Made by a program: the position numbers and the translations under genes | Shown here: positions 34,614 through 44,752 of the stretch, in pieces | How positions within the stretch are numbered: the stretch's first letter is position 1 | Layout of the letters: every line of letters begins with the position of its first letter | Notes under the pieces: generated by a model | The model's input: the letters and a program-made list of their open reading frames with translations, nothing else | The model's database searches: none | What the model was told of the DNA's origin: nothing | From: Gammaproteobacteria bacterium | Lineage (GTDB): Bacteria > Pseudomonadota > Gammaproteobacteria > SZUA-229 | Direction: 5' to 3' | Assembly (NCBI GenBank): GCA_030148865.1 | Contig: JASBSR010000011.1 | Coordinates: forward strand, 1 to 64,000 | DNA length: 64,000 nucleotides

Positions 34614-36319
34614 GCCGATATTATTTTAGTCGCCGTCTGCTGATGCTGGCCGGCATACTATTTCTTAGCTCGGCAACAGCTGCCAACATCACCGCAAAAG
34701 TCGACCGCGATCCGGTACTGCTGAACGAGTCATTTCATCTTATTTACGAAGCCGATAGCGATGTTGATGACCCGGATTTCAGCGTTCTTTACCAGGACTT
34801 TGAAGTGCTCAATAGTTCACAAAGCACTAACATGCGTTCTGTGAACGGTAGCTGGAGTTTGAAAAAATCCTGGGACCTTTCTCTGATCAGTAAACAGGCG
34901 GGTGTTTTTACCATTCCGTCTATTCCTTTCGGTAATGCTATGAGCCCTTCCTTACGCATTACTGTGAAAGATTCACCATCGGCATCAGCACCGAAAAAAC
35001 CCGGCGACCCGGGTGCCGATGTTTTTATCGAAGTCGAAACCGATGTCAAACAGGCCTGGCTGCAATCACAGATCATCTACACGATTCGTTTATTCAGCAA
35101 TGTCCCCGTGGGGCGACCAACCCTGAGCCAGCCAGAGACCGACGATCCGGACACCATATTTTTCAAACTTGGTGATGTGAAAAATTATGAAGCATTTCGT
35201 CAGGGGGAACGCTACGCGGTCAGCGAACTCAAATTCGCCGCCTTCGCCCAGCACAGTGGTAAACTGACATTCAAGCCGGTATTGTTTGAGGGCCTGATCA
35301 ACAACGGCAGGCCGCGTTCGCTGTTCGACAGTTTCACCCAGCGCGGCACCATGAAACGCTTACGCTCAAAGCCGATCAGCGTAAAAATACGTCCGATACC
35401 GACAAAACAGAATGCGGCGCAGTGGTTGCCCGCAAGCCAGCTCACCCTGATCGAAGAGTGGTCTGACGATATCAAAAATTTAGCCGCCGGTGAACCGGTG
35501 ACCCGCACCATCACGTTGAGCGCACACGGCCTGACTGCAGAGCAGCTGCCAAACATTAAAGATAAAGATATCAGCGGGCTGAAACAATATCCCGATCAAG
35601 CGACGCTGAACAATGAGAATAGCGATCAGGGCGTCACCGGCATTCGGGTGATGAAAATGGCGCTGATCCCGACCAGCAGTGGCGACTACCAGCTGCCCGC
35701 GCTCAGACTCCCATGGTGGAACACGCGCACCGGCAAGGCCGAAGTCGCGACTCTGCCCGCGACTCGCCTGCACGTCACCGGCGTCGCCAATACCCTGGCG
35801 AACCCGCCACTGGCAGCGAAACCGACACCGGTGCCGCAGACAGCACAGCGCAACGCGCCAGCGAGTGCCACCCGTGTCAGCCTGCTGGAATTCCAGCAGG
35901 CACGACCCTGGCAATGGCTGAGCCTGGGGCTGGCACTGATCTGGCTGGTGACACTCTTACTATGGTGGCGTTCACGGCGTCGGCGACCCGCGCCGACAAA
36001 ACAGCACTCGATCGCTTCGCTGGCGCGCGCGGTACAAAAATCCGCACTCGCCAACCAGCCCGGCGCGACCCGCGAAGCTCTGCTCGCCTGGGCGGCTGCG
36101 CGCTGGCCGGACGCTGCGATAGCAAATCTGGCCGATATTGCCCAGCACTGTGAAGGTGAACTCGGTACCGCGATTCGCGCACTGAATTCCAGTCTTTACA
36201 GCGCCGCCGCCGACCAGTGGCAGGGACAGCCACTGGCGGCTGCCCTCAACCGTTATCGACCGCCAACCCACTCAGGCGGAGCTGGTGATAACAGCGCGCT
36301 GGAGCCACTCTATAAATAA
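34607..36319 (+). CDS. batD: BatD-like oxygen-tolerance protein
   Basis: A 570-residue protein with a signal peptide, Ig-like beta domains (D-R-D-P-V-L-L-N-E-S near residue 35 opens the first) and a membrane helix near residues 440-460 (L-I-W-L-V-T-L-L-L-W-W). A cytoplasmic tail of about 100 residues follows. This is the BatD architecture. It is the last gene of the operon. The periplasmic part may interact with the VWA proteins. Confidence 0.92.
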   Translation: MVSRYYFSRRLLMLAGILFLSSATAANITAKVDRDPVLLNESFHLIYEADSDVDDPDFSVLYQDFEVLNSSQSTNMRSVNGSWSLKKSWDLSLISKQAGVFTIPSIPFGNAMSPSLRITVKDSPSASAPKKPGDPGADVFIEVETDVKQAWLQSQIIYTIRLFSNVPVGRPTLSQPETDDPDTIFFKLGDVKNYEAFRQGERYAVSELKFAAFAQHSGKLTFKPVLFEGLINNGRPRSLFDSFTQRGTMKRLRSKPISVKIRPIPTKQNAAQWLPASQLTLIEEWSDDIKNLAAGEPVTRTITLSAHGLTAEQLPNIKDKDISGLKQYPDQATLNNENSDQGVTGIRVMKMALIPTSSGDYQLPALRLPWWNTRTGKAEVATLPATRLHVTGVANTLANPPLAAKPTPVPQTAQRNAPASATRVSLLEFQQARPWQWLSLGLALIWLVTLLLWWRSRRRRPAPTKQHSIASLARAVQKSALANQPGATREALLAWAAARWPDAAIANLADIAQHCEGELGTAIRALNSSLYSAAADQWQGQPLAAALNRYRPPTHSGGAGDNSALEPLYK

Positions 36320-36433
36320 ACACGGCGACAACACGCTTAAATCCAGTTCAGTTTAGTGGTAAAGTTCGCGGCACAGCGCATACCGTCGCGCACCTGAATA
36401 TTTCGTGTAGTAGCTATTCACCGGAGACCCGTT

Positions 36434-37660
36434 ATGAATCTGTCCCTCGGCAACGAGATCCTTGTCTGGGCGTTCGCGCTTGCTTTTCTGATTGGTGCTG
36501 TCGCCACCCGCAGTAATTTCTGCACCATGGGTGCGGTCTCTGACTGGGTCAATATGGGCGATAAAAATCGCCTGCGTTCGTGGTTTCTCGCCATTGCTAT
36601 CGCCATGGTCAGCGTTGCCCTGCTGGATTATCTGGATTTGGTCGATATGAGCCTGACCACCAATAACGCCACCTCCAACCCACCCTATCGCACTACCAAT
36701 GTGGTCTGGTTGCGCTATATCATCGGCGGCATTATTTTCGGCATCGGCATGACTCTGGGCAGTGGCTGTGGCAACAAAACTCTGCTGCGCCTCGGTGCTG
36801 GCAACGGTAAATCGCTGGTGGTACTGATCTGTATCGGCATTGCCGCGTCAATCATGATGTTCACCAGTCTCGATTACACGCTATTCCTGCAATGGATGAT
36901 GCCGCTGTCGACTGATTTATCACTGCACGGCATTTCCAGCCAGTCACTGGGCGACCTGCTCGGCACCGCCGCTGGCGTCGAAGACAAAAGCCTGCTGAAC
37001 CCAATCATCGGTATTGTCGCTGCGCTAACCCTGCTGATCTGGATTTTCAAATCTGCTGATTTTCGCAAACAGTTTGATCTCGTACTTGCCGGTCTGGTCA
37101 TCGGCGGCGCCATAGCCACTGCCTGGTACATTACTGCGGGTGCCACTGGACAGGCCTATCTGGAAGAGCTCGATTTTGCCAATACACGCCCGTACGCAGT
37201 CGGAGCGCAGTCGTATACTTTTATCGCACCACCCGCGCACGCTTACCAGTATATTGAGCAGGGCTTTGATAAAAACTATCTGACTTTTGGTCTGGTGGCT
37301 CTACTTGGAGTCATGGTCGGCTCTTTTATCTATTCAATACTCAGCAGAAGTTTTCGCTTCGAGTGGTTCAGCTCGAAAAAAGATTTCCTCATTCACGTCA
37401 TCGGCGGCCTGTTGATGGGGGTCGGCGGGATTCTGGGCATGGGCTGCACCATCGGTCAGGGTATCACTGGGGTTTCAACACTGGCCATCGGTTCATTCCT
37501 GACACTGACATCAATTATTTTTGGCAGTGCACTCACCATGAAAATTCAGTATTACAAACTGGTGTACGAAGACGAGGCCTCGTTTACCAAAGCCTTCATC
37601 ACCGCACTGGTCGATATGAGATTACTACCCGGCGGTCTGCGTAAACTCGAAGCTGTTTAA
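36434..37660 (+). CDS. YeeE/YedE-family transporter (TsuA-like)
   Basis: A 408-residue inner-membrane protein with about ten helices. Conserved cysteine-containing loops are G-S-G-C-G-N-K-T-L-L-R and G-M-G-C-T-I-G-Q-G-I-T-G, plus S-N-F-C-T-M-G near the N-terminus. In the family these line a channel for thiosulfate (TsuA). Thiosulfate or another sulfur compound is therefore the likely cargo, but YeeE/YedE proteins vary. The gene has its own leader and a terminator. Confidence 0.9.
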   Translation: MNLSLGNEILVWAFALAFLIGAVATRSNFCTMGAVSDWVNMGDKNRLRSWFLAIAIAMVSVALLDYLDLVDMSLTTNNATSNPPYRTTNVVWLRYIIGGIIFGIGMTLGSGCGNKTLLRLGAGNGKSLVVLICIGIAASIMMFTSLDYTLFLQWMMPLSTDLSLHGISSQSLGDLLGTAAGVEDKSLLNPIIGIVAALTLLIWIFKSADFRKQFDLVLAGLVIGGAIATAWYITAGATGQAYLEELDFANTRPYAVGAQSYTFIAPPAHAYQYIEQGFDKNYLTFGLVALLGVMVGSFIYSILSRSFRFEWFSSKKDFLIHVIGGLLMGVGGILGMGCTIGQGITGVSTLAIGSFLTLTSIIFGSALTMKIQYYKLVYEDEASFTKAFITALVDMRLLPGGLRKLEAV

Positions 37661-37694
37661 TCAGCTCACAGCAATAGGTCATGCCAACGCAAAC

Positions 37695-37732
37695 AGCCTG
37701 TCTTCTCAACGAAGCAAAGGCAGGCTATTTTT
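37695..37732 (+). terminator. Rho-independent terminator after the YeeE gene
   Basis: AGCCTGTC and GGCAGGCT form an 8-bp stem (one G-U pair) followed by ATTTTT. It lies 35 bp after the YeeE stop and before the convergent tolC end. Confidence 0.8.
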
Positions 37733-37757
37733 AACTTACAGGCATAAACCTCTCGCT

Positions 37758-39110
37758 TTACGGCTCGACCAGAAAAGCATTCATCCTGTCCAGGTCGGCC
37801 TCGGTCAACTGACCAACGCTTGCACTCAATTGCAACTCATTCATCACTGTGTTGTAACGCGCCTGCTGTAAATCACGTTTAGCGTTGTATAACTGTTGCT
37901 GCGCATTCAACACATCAACCGCCGTACGCGTACCCAGCTGCCAGCCACGTTGACTGGACTTCAACAGATTCTGGTTTGACACCACAGCCTGATTCAACGC
38001 GGATACCTGAGCAATACCATTGAGCACACCAAGATATGACTGACTGGTATTAAATTTCGCGTCACGCTTGGCTTCTTCCAGCTGATACCGTGACGCTTCT
38101 TTGCTATGTTCAGCTTCGCGTGTGCGGGAACTGACCGAGCCGCCGCTGTAGACAGGGACAGACAGCTGTACACCAATACTACCTGTACCGCTATCAATGC
38201 CGGTACCAAAGGCCGCGCTGCTACTCGCCGAATCCAGCTGATAACTGGCGACTAGCTCCAGCGAAGGATAAAAATTTGCCCGCTGTTTTTCAATTTCTTT
38301 CTCTGCTATTTTATATGCCGCCTGCTGCACCATCACTGCCGGACTCGACTGCAGCGCACGTTGCAACCATTGTTCTTCATTAACAGGATCAGGTGGCGAT
38401 GGGTGCCAGCCACTATTGAGACCGGCCAGGGCTGGAACTGCTGCACCAATAATTTTGCTGAGCGCACGATTTTTAATCAGCACTGTATTTTTTGCAGCAA
38501 CTTCATCAGCGAGCATCAAGTCATAACGTGCCTGTGCTTCGAGCAAGTCGGTTTGAGTATTCGAACCCACTTCAAATTTTCGCTGTGCCTGCAGTAACTG
38601 TTTTTCTATTGCCTGTTTCTGTAGCAGGGAAAAGTCAAGATTGTCCTTTGCCGCAAGCACATCAAAATAGGCCTGTGCGGTGCGCAGAATTAAGTTCTGC
38701 TCGGCATTCTTTAATTCTTCACCTGCCTGCCTGACCTGAAGCGTTGATTGCTCGAGCTGCTCCCAGTCCTGTTTATTGTAAAGCGCCTGCCGCAAGGAAA
38801 TACTATAGGAGGTTGAATTAAAATCCCGATGCCCTCCAGGGAACACGATCGAGCCCTTATAAGTAGTATCAGTCGAGTTGTAGGTACCAGACGCAGTCGC
38901 CGTCACCTGTGGTTTTAACAATGCACTTGCCTGCGGCGTTTTTTCCTGCGTCGCCTCCCAGACTGATTGTGCAGCTGCATATGTGGCATCGTGCATTTTC
39001 GCTCGCTGATACATCTGCAGCAAATCGTCTGCCGGCGCACTGTTCTGATAACACACCAATAGAACCGCGACAATTGTTTTGCCCATACTCAGGCGATTAA
39101 TCTGAATCAT
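37758..39110 (-). CDS. TolC-family outer-membrane efflux protein
   Basis: A 450-residue TolC-type channel protein. It has a signal peptide, two repeated coiled-coil OEP domains (A-Q-A-Y-F-D-V-L-A-A-K-D-N in the first, S-Q-S-Y-L-G-V-L-N-G-I-A in the second) and ends L-D-R-M-N-A-F. The start overlaps the RND gene stop by 14 bp. It completes a tripartite pump with the next two genes. Confidence 0.93.
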   Translation of the reverse strand: MIQINRLSMGKTIVAVLLVCYQNSAPADDLLQMYQRAKMHDATYAAAQSVWEATQEKTPQASALLKPQVTATASGTYNSTDTTYKGSIVFPGGHRDFNSTSYSISLRQALYNKQDWEQLEQSTLQVRQAGEELKNAEQNLILRTAQAYFDVLAAKDNLDFSLLQKQAIEKQLLQAQRKFEVGSNTQTDLLEAQARYDLMLADEVAAKNTVLIKNRALSKIIGAAVPALAGLNSGWHPSPPDPVNEEQWLQRALQSSPAVMVQQAAYKIAEKEIEKQRANFYPSLELVASYQLDSASSSAAFGTGIDSGTGSIGVQLSVPVYSGGSVSSRTREAEHSKEASRYQLEEAKRDAKFNTSQSYLGVLNGIAQVSALNQAVVSNQNLLKSSQRGWQLGTRTAVDVLNAQQQLYNAKRDLQQARYNTVMNELQLSASVGQLTEADLDRMNAFLVEP

Positions 39111-42100
39111 GTGTCACTTCCTCAAAAATGGCGAGCGGTGTGTGTTTTGATGCCACAAAGCTGTATACCACTGGCAAAACAAACAAGGTAAACAGGGTGC
39201 CAATGGCGAGACCGGAAACAATCACCAACCCGATACCAAACCGGCTTTGAGCGCCAGCGCCGTTTGCAAACAACAGTGGCAGCAGGCCTGAGACCATAGC
39301 GGCTGTCGTCATCAAAATCGGGCGTAGACGAATCCGTGCCGCATTGGTAATCGCGGTGATTCGATCCAGACCCTGATTAAGTTGCTGCTCCCTGGCCACT
39401 GCGCACATCAGAATACCGTGCTTGGTAATCAGCCCCACCAGCGTGATCAAACCGATCTGGGTATAAATGTTCATGGTCGCCAGCCCCAGACCCAACATCA
39501 ACAATGCACCACAAATAGCCATCGGTACCGAAACCAGAATCACCAATGGATCACGCAGGCTTTCAAACTGCGCCGCCAGTACCAGATAAATGATCAATAT
39601 CGCGAGCACAAAGGTAAAATACAGTGCAGAGCCTTCCTGAAGGTACTGTCGAGTTTCACCCAGAAAGTCATAATGAAAACCTTTCGGCATACTGCGCGCA
39701 GCTTCGCCCTGTAAAAACTTCACCGCAGTGCCGATACTGGTGCCAGGCATCAGGACGCCACCGAGTGTGGCAGAGTTCACCTGATTAAACTGGGCCAGCG
39801 TGCGTGGGTTCCCGGTAATAGCAATGTCAATTAAATCGCTCAACGGGATCGGCGTACCATGACTCGAGCGCACGTAGTAATCGCCCAGCATTTCTGGCGT
39901 CAGTCGATTAACACGCTCCACTTGCGGAATGACTTCATAACTACGGCTATCGATGCTGATGCGATTGATGTAACCATCACCCAGCAGCAACGACAGCGTG
40001 TTGCCAATATCTTCCATAGTGACGCCGTAGGCACCCGCTTTATCACGATTTATTTTGACGTCGATGTCAGCTGCGCGAAAACTCAGGTCAATTTGCGAAA
40101 ACATAAACAGGCCACTTGCCTCAGCCGCCTGTTGCATGCTCTGTGCCACCGAATACAATGTTTTGTAATCTCCCGGCGAGGTCATGACAAATTGCACCGG
40201 CAAACCACTGGAAGCACCTGGGAGCGGCGGCATAGAGAAAGGCGAGGCGGCAACACCGGGCATTTGTTTAATCGGCGGCGTCAGTTTTTGCAACACATCT
40301 TTCACGCTGGCCTCGCGCTGACTCCAGGGCAGTAGTGGTGCAATCGCCAGCCCCTGATTAGCAGCTGGCACTCCGGCAATAGTCAACGCCGTCTCCACCT
40401 CGGGAATCTTTTGGGTAATTTTGCTAATCGCCGCCATGTGATGCTGCATGTAATCAAGATTCGCATTATCCGGGGCCGTCGCCATCACCATCACATAACC
40501 TTCATCTTCGGCGGGTGCGAGCTCAGCTGGAATAATTTTGAACAGGAACGGCAAACTAATCAAAACAATCAATGCAAATACAATGAATACCGGACGTTTA
40601 TCCAATACCGCAGCAAGTTTACTGGCATAATAATCATCGAGGCGATCCAGTCTGGCGTGCACACGCGATTCAAAACTATCATCCTTTTCAGAGTGACGCA
40701 GTAAATAAGCACTCATCATGGGTGATAAAGTCAATGCGATAATACCGGAGACGACCACCGCACCCGCCAGTGTCATCGCAAATTCTTTAAACAGTGCACC
40801 GGTGAGTCCAGAGAGAAAGGCAATCGGCGCGTATACAGCAACCAGCGTCAAGGTCATGGTAATAATCGGACTCGCGATTTCACGCGTGCCAATAATAGCT
40901 GCTCGAAACGGTGGCTCGCCCAGTTTTAAATGGCGATCAACGTTTTCCACGACAACAATCGCATCATCCACCACCAGACCAATCGCCAGTACCATCGCCA
41001 GTAAAGTCATCAGATTGATTGAAAACCCCATGGTCTGCATCACCAACGCGACACCCACCAGTGACAATGGAATCGTCATTACTGGAATCAACACTGCACG
41101 CAACGAACCCATGAACAGAAATATGACGATGATGACAATCGCAATGGCTTCTGCAATCGTTTTAATTACTTCATAAATCGACTCCTGAATAGTGAGTGTC
41201 GAGTCATACAACAACTTCATCTTTATAGTATCAGGCAAGTTGCGCTGTAGCTCTGGCAGTTTGTCACGTACGCTTTTTGCGATGGTTAATGGATTTGCGC
41301 GCGGCGTTTGATCGACACCGATCAGCACAGCTTCACGACCATCGGCAGTTGCACTCAAGGCAACGCGTCCTGCACCCATATCAATTTTGGCAATATCACG
41401 TAAGCGAACAACTCTACTATCTCGAGTCGCCACGATCATGTCGGAAAACTCATCGATATTTGTCAGACTGGTGCGCGCATTGACATTGTAAACAAAATAG
41501 TCGCTCTTGATCTGTCCCGGTGCCGACTGGTAATTATTCGCACGCAAGGCACTCATCACTTCGGTTGCACCCAGATTTAAAGCCGCCATGCGATTGGGGT
41601 CCAGCCAGACACGAATCGCGAATGGTGTGCCACCAATTAATCTCGCAGTCGCCACTCCTGGAATTGTCACCAGTTGTGGCTGTATCACTCGATTCAGATA
41701 ATCAGTAATCTGACTGCTATTGAGTTCATCACTGGAAAAGGCCAGATACACAATCGAAATCGTTGAGCCCGTGGTACGGCTGATCACCGGATCCTGTACA
41801 TCGGAAGGTAAGGTCGCGCGCACACTGTTCACTTTGGATAACACTGCAGCCAGTGCCGCGTCGGGATCCGAGTCCAGCTTCATTTGTGCAGTTATCACGC
41901 TTTGTCCCTGCATACTCTGTGATTGCACAAAATCAATGTTTTCAACTTCCGATACTGCCTGCTGCAATGGCTGGGTGATGAACCCCTGAATCAGTTCAGC
42001 ACTGGCACCGAAGTATGGTGTCGTGACAGTCACAACAGTATTGGTCAACTTCGGGTATTGCCGCACTTGCATATCAAACAATGCCTGGACACCAAGCAGC

Positions 42101-42165
42101 AATATCATCACACTAATCGACATCGACAGCACCGGACGCCGGATGAATATATCTGTGAATTTCAT
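39097..42165 (-). CDS. RND multidrug efflux transporter, HAE-1 type
   Basis: A 1022-residue RND pump subunit. Twelve helices with two large periplasmic loops are visible. The proton-relay region is G-L-V-V-D-D-A-I-V-V-V-E-N, and T-T-A-A-M-V-S-G-L-L-P-L-L is typical of the second half. It exports amphipathic compounds using the proton gradient. It follows the MFP gene by 9 bp. Confidence 0.95.
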   Translation of the reverse strand: MKFTDIFIRRPVLSMSISVMILLLGVQALFDMQVRQYPKLTNTVVTVTTPYFGASAELIQGFITQPLQQAVSEVENIDFVQSQSMQGQSVITAQMKLDSDPDAALAAVLSKVNSVRATLPSDVQDPVISRTTGSTISIVYLAFSSDELNSSQITDYLNRVIQPQLVTIPGVATARLIGGTPFAIRVWLDPNRMAALNLGATEVMSALRANNYQSAPGQIKSDYFVYNVNARTSLTNIDEFSDMIVATRDSRVVRLRDIAKIDMGAGRVALSATADGREAVLIGVDQTPRANPLTIAKSVRDKLPELQRNLPDTIKMKLLYDSTLTIQESIYEVIKTIAEAIAIVIIVIFLFMGSLRAVLIPVMTIPLSLVGVALVMQTMGFSINLMTLLAMVLAIGLVVDDAIVVVENVDRHLKLGEPPFRAAIIGTREIASPIITMTLTLVAVYAPIAFLSGLTGALFKEFAMTLAGAVVVSGIIALTLSPMMSAYLLRHSEKDDSFESRVHARLDRLDDYYASKLAAVLDKRPVFIVFALIVLISLPFLFKIIPAELAPAEDEGYVMVMATAPDNANLDYMQHHMAAISKITQKIPEVETALTIAGVPAANQGLAIAPLLPWSQREASVKDVLQKLTPPIKQMPGVAASPFSMPPLPGASSGLPVQFVMTSPGDYKTLYSVAQSMQQAAEASGLFMFSQIDLSFRAADIDVKINRDKAGAYGVTMEDIGNTLSLLLGDGYINRISIDSRSYEVIPQVERVNRLTPEMLGDYYVRSSHGTPIPLSDLIDIAITGNPRTLAQFNQVNSATLGGVLMPGTSIGTAVKFLQGEAARSMPKGFHYDFLGETRQYLQEGSALYFTFVLAILIIYLVLAAQFESLRDPLVILVSVPMAICGALLMLGLGLATMNIYTQIGLITLVGLITKHGILMCAVAREQQLNQGLDRITAITNAARIRLRPILMTTAAMVSGLLPLLFANGAGAQSRFGIGLVIVSGLAIGTLFTLFVLPVVYSFVASKHTPLAIFEEVTHDSD

Positions 42166-42174
42166 TGTCGGTTC

Positions 42175-43302
42175 CTAGTTCTTCGGCAAGGTAGCCGGTG
42201 GCGATAGAGTGTCATCTTCAACGATTTTGACTCGTGAACCATTGGTCAGCTTGAGCTGGCCTGATGTGACAACACGATCGCCCACAGCCACACCTTTCGC
42301 AATCAAGGCCTCACTTCCCCGTCGCTCGGCAACGGCAACGGTTTTTTGTTTTACGATATCGTAAGCGGCCTGAGTCTTGTCTTCCGGCTGTACCTGTTCA
42401 ATCAGATAAACCGACTCACCGTACAGCGTGAAGTCTATAGCTCGCTGCGGGATTACCACCTGCTCTAACATATCCGCCTGTTGCACCACGACTTCGGCAT
42501 ACATGCCGGCACGTAATAGCTGATTGCTGTTCGGAATTACGGCCTCAAGCTTGACCACACCAGACTTCACGTCGATCGCGGGCTCAATCGCACTGATACG
42601 GCCATTGAATGTTTGATCGGGATACGCGGACACAGAAATTTTCACCGGCATGTTGATTGCCAGGTACGAATAATTATTTTCACCCACGCTGAACCGTATT
42701 TTCATGGTATCGGTATTTTCCAGCCGCACGATTTCAGTGCCCGCCTGCACGTACTGACCCAGCTGCACCTGAAGAATACCGGTGACACCAGGAAACGGTG
42801 CGCGAATTTCGCGCCGCGCAATCGTGGCTGTTAAACTTTCGATCTGCGCCAGCAATGATGCATAGTCTGCGGCAGCAATGTCTGCCTGACTACGCGTGCC
42901 CAGAGACTCATTCGCCAGCTTCACCAGTCGGTCACGTTCGGATTTCATGGCGGCGCGTTTACTCTCGGCGCTCTGCAGATCGGCCAGCTCTTTTGCATTA
43001 TCCAGCTGCACCAGCACCGCACCCCGCTCCACCTTATCAGCGGCATTAAATAAGATCTTGTTCACCACCCCCGACTCTGCGGCACTCAACATCACACCAT
43101 TGACCGGCTCGATGAAGCCGATGGCCTCAATCTGTGGTGTCCACGACTGCGCTTTCACCGTCACTGCGGTAATCCGCACTGTGGGCACGGGCATGGAAGC
43201 GAAATAACTCGCCATCATGCTCTGCTTAAAAAAGTAAAATCCAAATACGCCGCCAAACACCAGCAGCGCAGCCAGTAACATCACCGTCATCCACTTCTTC
43301 AT
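42175..43302 (-). CDS. RND efflux periplasmic adaptor (MFP)
   Basis: A 375-residue membrane-fusion protein with an N-terminal anchor helix, a lipoyl half (G-V-V-N-K-I-L-F and G-A-V-L-V-Q-L-D), a coiled coil and the second lipoyl half (A-P-F-P-G-V-T-G). It joins the RND transporter to the TolC-like channel. It is the first gene of the pump operon, downstream of the GbsR/MarR gene. Confidence 0.94.
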   Translation of the reverse strand: MKKWMTVMLLAALLVFGGVFGFYFFKQSMMASYFASMPVPTVRITAVTVKAQSWTPQIEAIGFIEPVNGVMLSAAESGVVNKILFNAADKVERGAVLVQLDNAKELADLQSAESKRAAMKSERDRLVKLANESLGTRSQADIAAADYASLLAQIESLTATIARREIRAPFPGVTGILQVQLGQYVQAGTEIVRLENTDTMKIRFSVGENNYSYLAINMPVKISVSAYPDQTFNGRISAIEPAIDVKSGVVKLEAVIPNSNQLLRAGMYAEVVVQQADMLEQVVIPQRAIDFTLYGESVYLIEQVQPEDKTQAAYDIVKQKTVAVAERRGSEALIAKGVAVGDRVVTSGQLKLTNGSRVKIVEDDTLSPPATLPKN

Positions 43303-43447
43303 ACTCTGCCTCTTCTCCTGTTCAATACCGTTGCCGACAGTGACCCAATACCTCCGCTCGCGCAGGCACAGGGCCTTCAGTTCAATTTATTCAGTTTAAA
43401 TTAAATATTTTGGCAAAAAACAGATGCCCTCCAGAACCCTCTGTTCT

Positions 43448-43597
43448 GAATGGCACTGACTTAAACGCACAAGATTTAGGAGCCGTCATTCCGGTACGTT
43501 TTTGGCCGGAATCCATTGGTTTAAACACTGGATACCCGCCAGAAGCATGTGGGAATGACGAGAATATCCTGGATATGTTCTTATGTCAGCACCATTC
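43448..43597. mobile_element. 150-bp MITE-like element, copy B
   Basis: A second copy of the element at 25161-25310. Left end GAATGGCACTGACTTAAA, right end the inverted TTATGTCAGCACCATTC. It contains the same CGTCATTCCGG, GTTTAAAC and CCCGCCAGAAGCATG segments. It ends 3 bp before the regulator stop codon and lies between the regulator and its likely target pump. Confidence 0.75.
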
Positions 43598-43600
43598 CAC

Positions 43601-44065
43601 TCAGCTCTGGTTTTCGAGCTTCTTAACCAGTATCTGTAACTGCTGCACCGTGGTTTTATGAAACCCGTGCAGCTCATTCAACCGCGCCCGAGTCGGTTTC
43701 AAGGCTGCCGGTATTTTTTTCCGCACGTCCCTGACCAGAACTTCCATCGCCTGCTGACGCTGGATATGACCTTCTATCAGGCGCACATAAGGCTGCTCGC
43801 ACAGTTGGTAATAATCCTGACGATCACCAGGCAGGCTGACTCGTTCGATCACCCCCAGCCCAGCCAGCAGGCGCGCATTCGTGCTCACACTGCCGCGACT
43901 CACCTGCAGCCGTTCGGCAATTTCAGCAAAACTAACCGGGCCACCATGGATCACAAAAAAACCCATCATGCGACCGGCGATGCGCGGTAAGCCGTCAGCT
44001 TCGATCGAAAGACCGATGCGCTCAATAAAAGTTTCTATCACGCTCTGCGGGTTATTGTCTGCCAT
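43601..44065 (-). CDS. GbsR/MarR-family transcriptional regulator
   Basis: A 154-residue winged-helix regulator of the GbsR branch. The DNA-binding segment is S-F-A-E-I-A-E-R-L-Q-V-S-R-G-S-V-S with R-L-P-R-I-A-G-R-M before it. A start at ATG 44065 fits the promoter below; an in-frame ATG at 44086 would overlap the operator. It is upstream of, and on the same strand as, the efflux operon, and likely represses it. Confidence 0.88.
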   Translation of the reverse strand: MADNNPQSVIETFIERIGLSIEADGLPRIAGRMMGFFVIHGGPVSFAEIAERLQVSRGSVSTNARLLAGLGVIERVSLPGDRQDYYQLCEQPYVRLIEGHIQRQQAMEVLVRDVRKKIPAALKPTRARLNELHGFHKTTVQQLQILVKKLENQS

Positions 44066-44071
44066 GGCAGC

Positions 44072-44110
44072 AGTATACAGATTCATTTTGTTCAGTCAAT
44101 ATTGAACAAA
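44072..44110 (-). promoter_or_regulatory. Promoter and operator of the GbsR-type regulator
   Basis: TTTGTTCA and TGAACAAA are perfect 8-bp arms with an 8-base spacer (44087-44110). On the minus strand a TTGACT -35 (44099-44094) overlaps the palindrome, and a TATACT -10 (44077-44072) follows after 16 bp. The expected transcript start is at or next to the ATG at 44065, so the message may be leaderless. The layout implies autorepression. Confidence 0.65.
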
Positions 44111-44314
44111 TGCCAGACGAAACCCGGTGCCGGCAACCATGGGATCGGGCACTAGCAGAAAACTGGCCGGAACTGCTATATTGCCTGTCATCTTCGAGAC
44201 AACATTTTTCCCTGTCACGACTGTATTTTTGCAGTATCCCGCTAACCCCGAGTGCATTCAGCAGTTTCGCTCGGGTCGTGAGCGAACCCCCGGCAGCACC
44301 TGAACCGGCACGAC

Positions 44315-44752
44315 TTGCTACCGACCGGTGGTGCTACTTCGACCCAGGTAAGCCACTGGAGCAGTGGCATTGTTGAAAAGCGCATTCACGCTGAAGCCGC
44401 TGTGCTGCAGAACCTCAGCGGCACAACACGCCTCAGCACCGGGAACAGCGCACTACCACAGCACATCACTGAACAGCTGAGCGGCTACCAGCACGTCAAA
44501 CCCGACATACCCCTCACAGCGCCAACACGTTCCGCCATCGCCGCCAGCGACACAATCGAAGCCGCAATCGAACGCCATACCAGCTATCGCATACTCAGGC
44601 AGAACATCAATGCTGAAAGTGAAGAACTCAACTGGCTGGCTGCAGTGATTTCTGATGATCGAAAACAACAATCACGTTCACGTAACGAGTATCTCCTGCT
44701 CGACAAATCCAGCCACAAACGCACCGCCACCAGACTGGCGCTGATGCTATGA
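44315..44752 (+). CDS. Doubtful hypothetical protein in an unexplained 0.9-kb gap
   Basis: A 145-codon TTG-started open frame with no ribosome site, domain or signal peptide that I can recognise. It has an acidic to neutral composition and a tail rich in Ser, Arg and Lys. An overlapping frame (44110-44376) stops where this one becomes readable, so the region may be the remains of one gene broken by a frameshift. The flanks 44110-44314 and 44753-45006 hold nothing else. Confidence 0.25.
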   Translation: MLPTGGATSTQVSHWSSGIVEKRIHAEAAVLQNLSGTTRLSTGNSALPQHITEQLSGYQHVKPDIPLTAPTRSAIAASDTIEAAIERHTSYRILRQNINAESEELNWLAAVISDDRKQQSRSRNEYLLLDKSSHKRTATRLALML

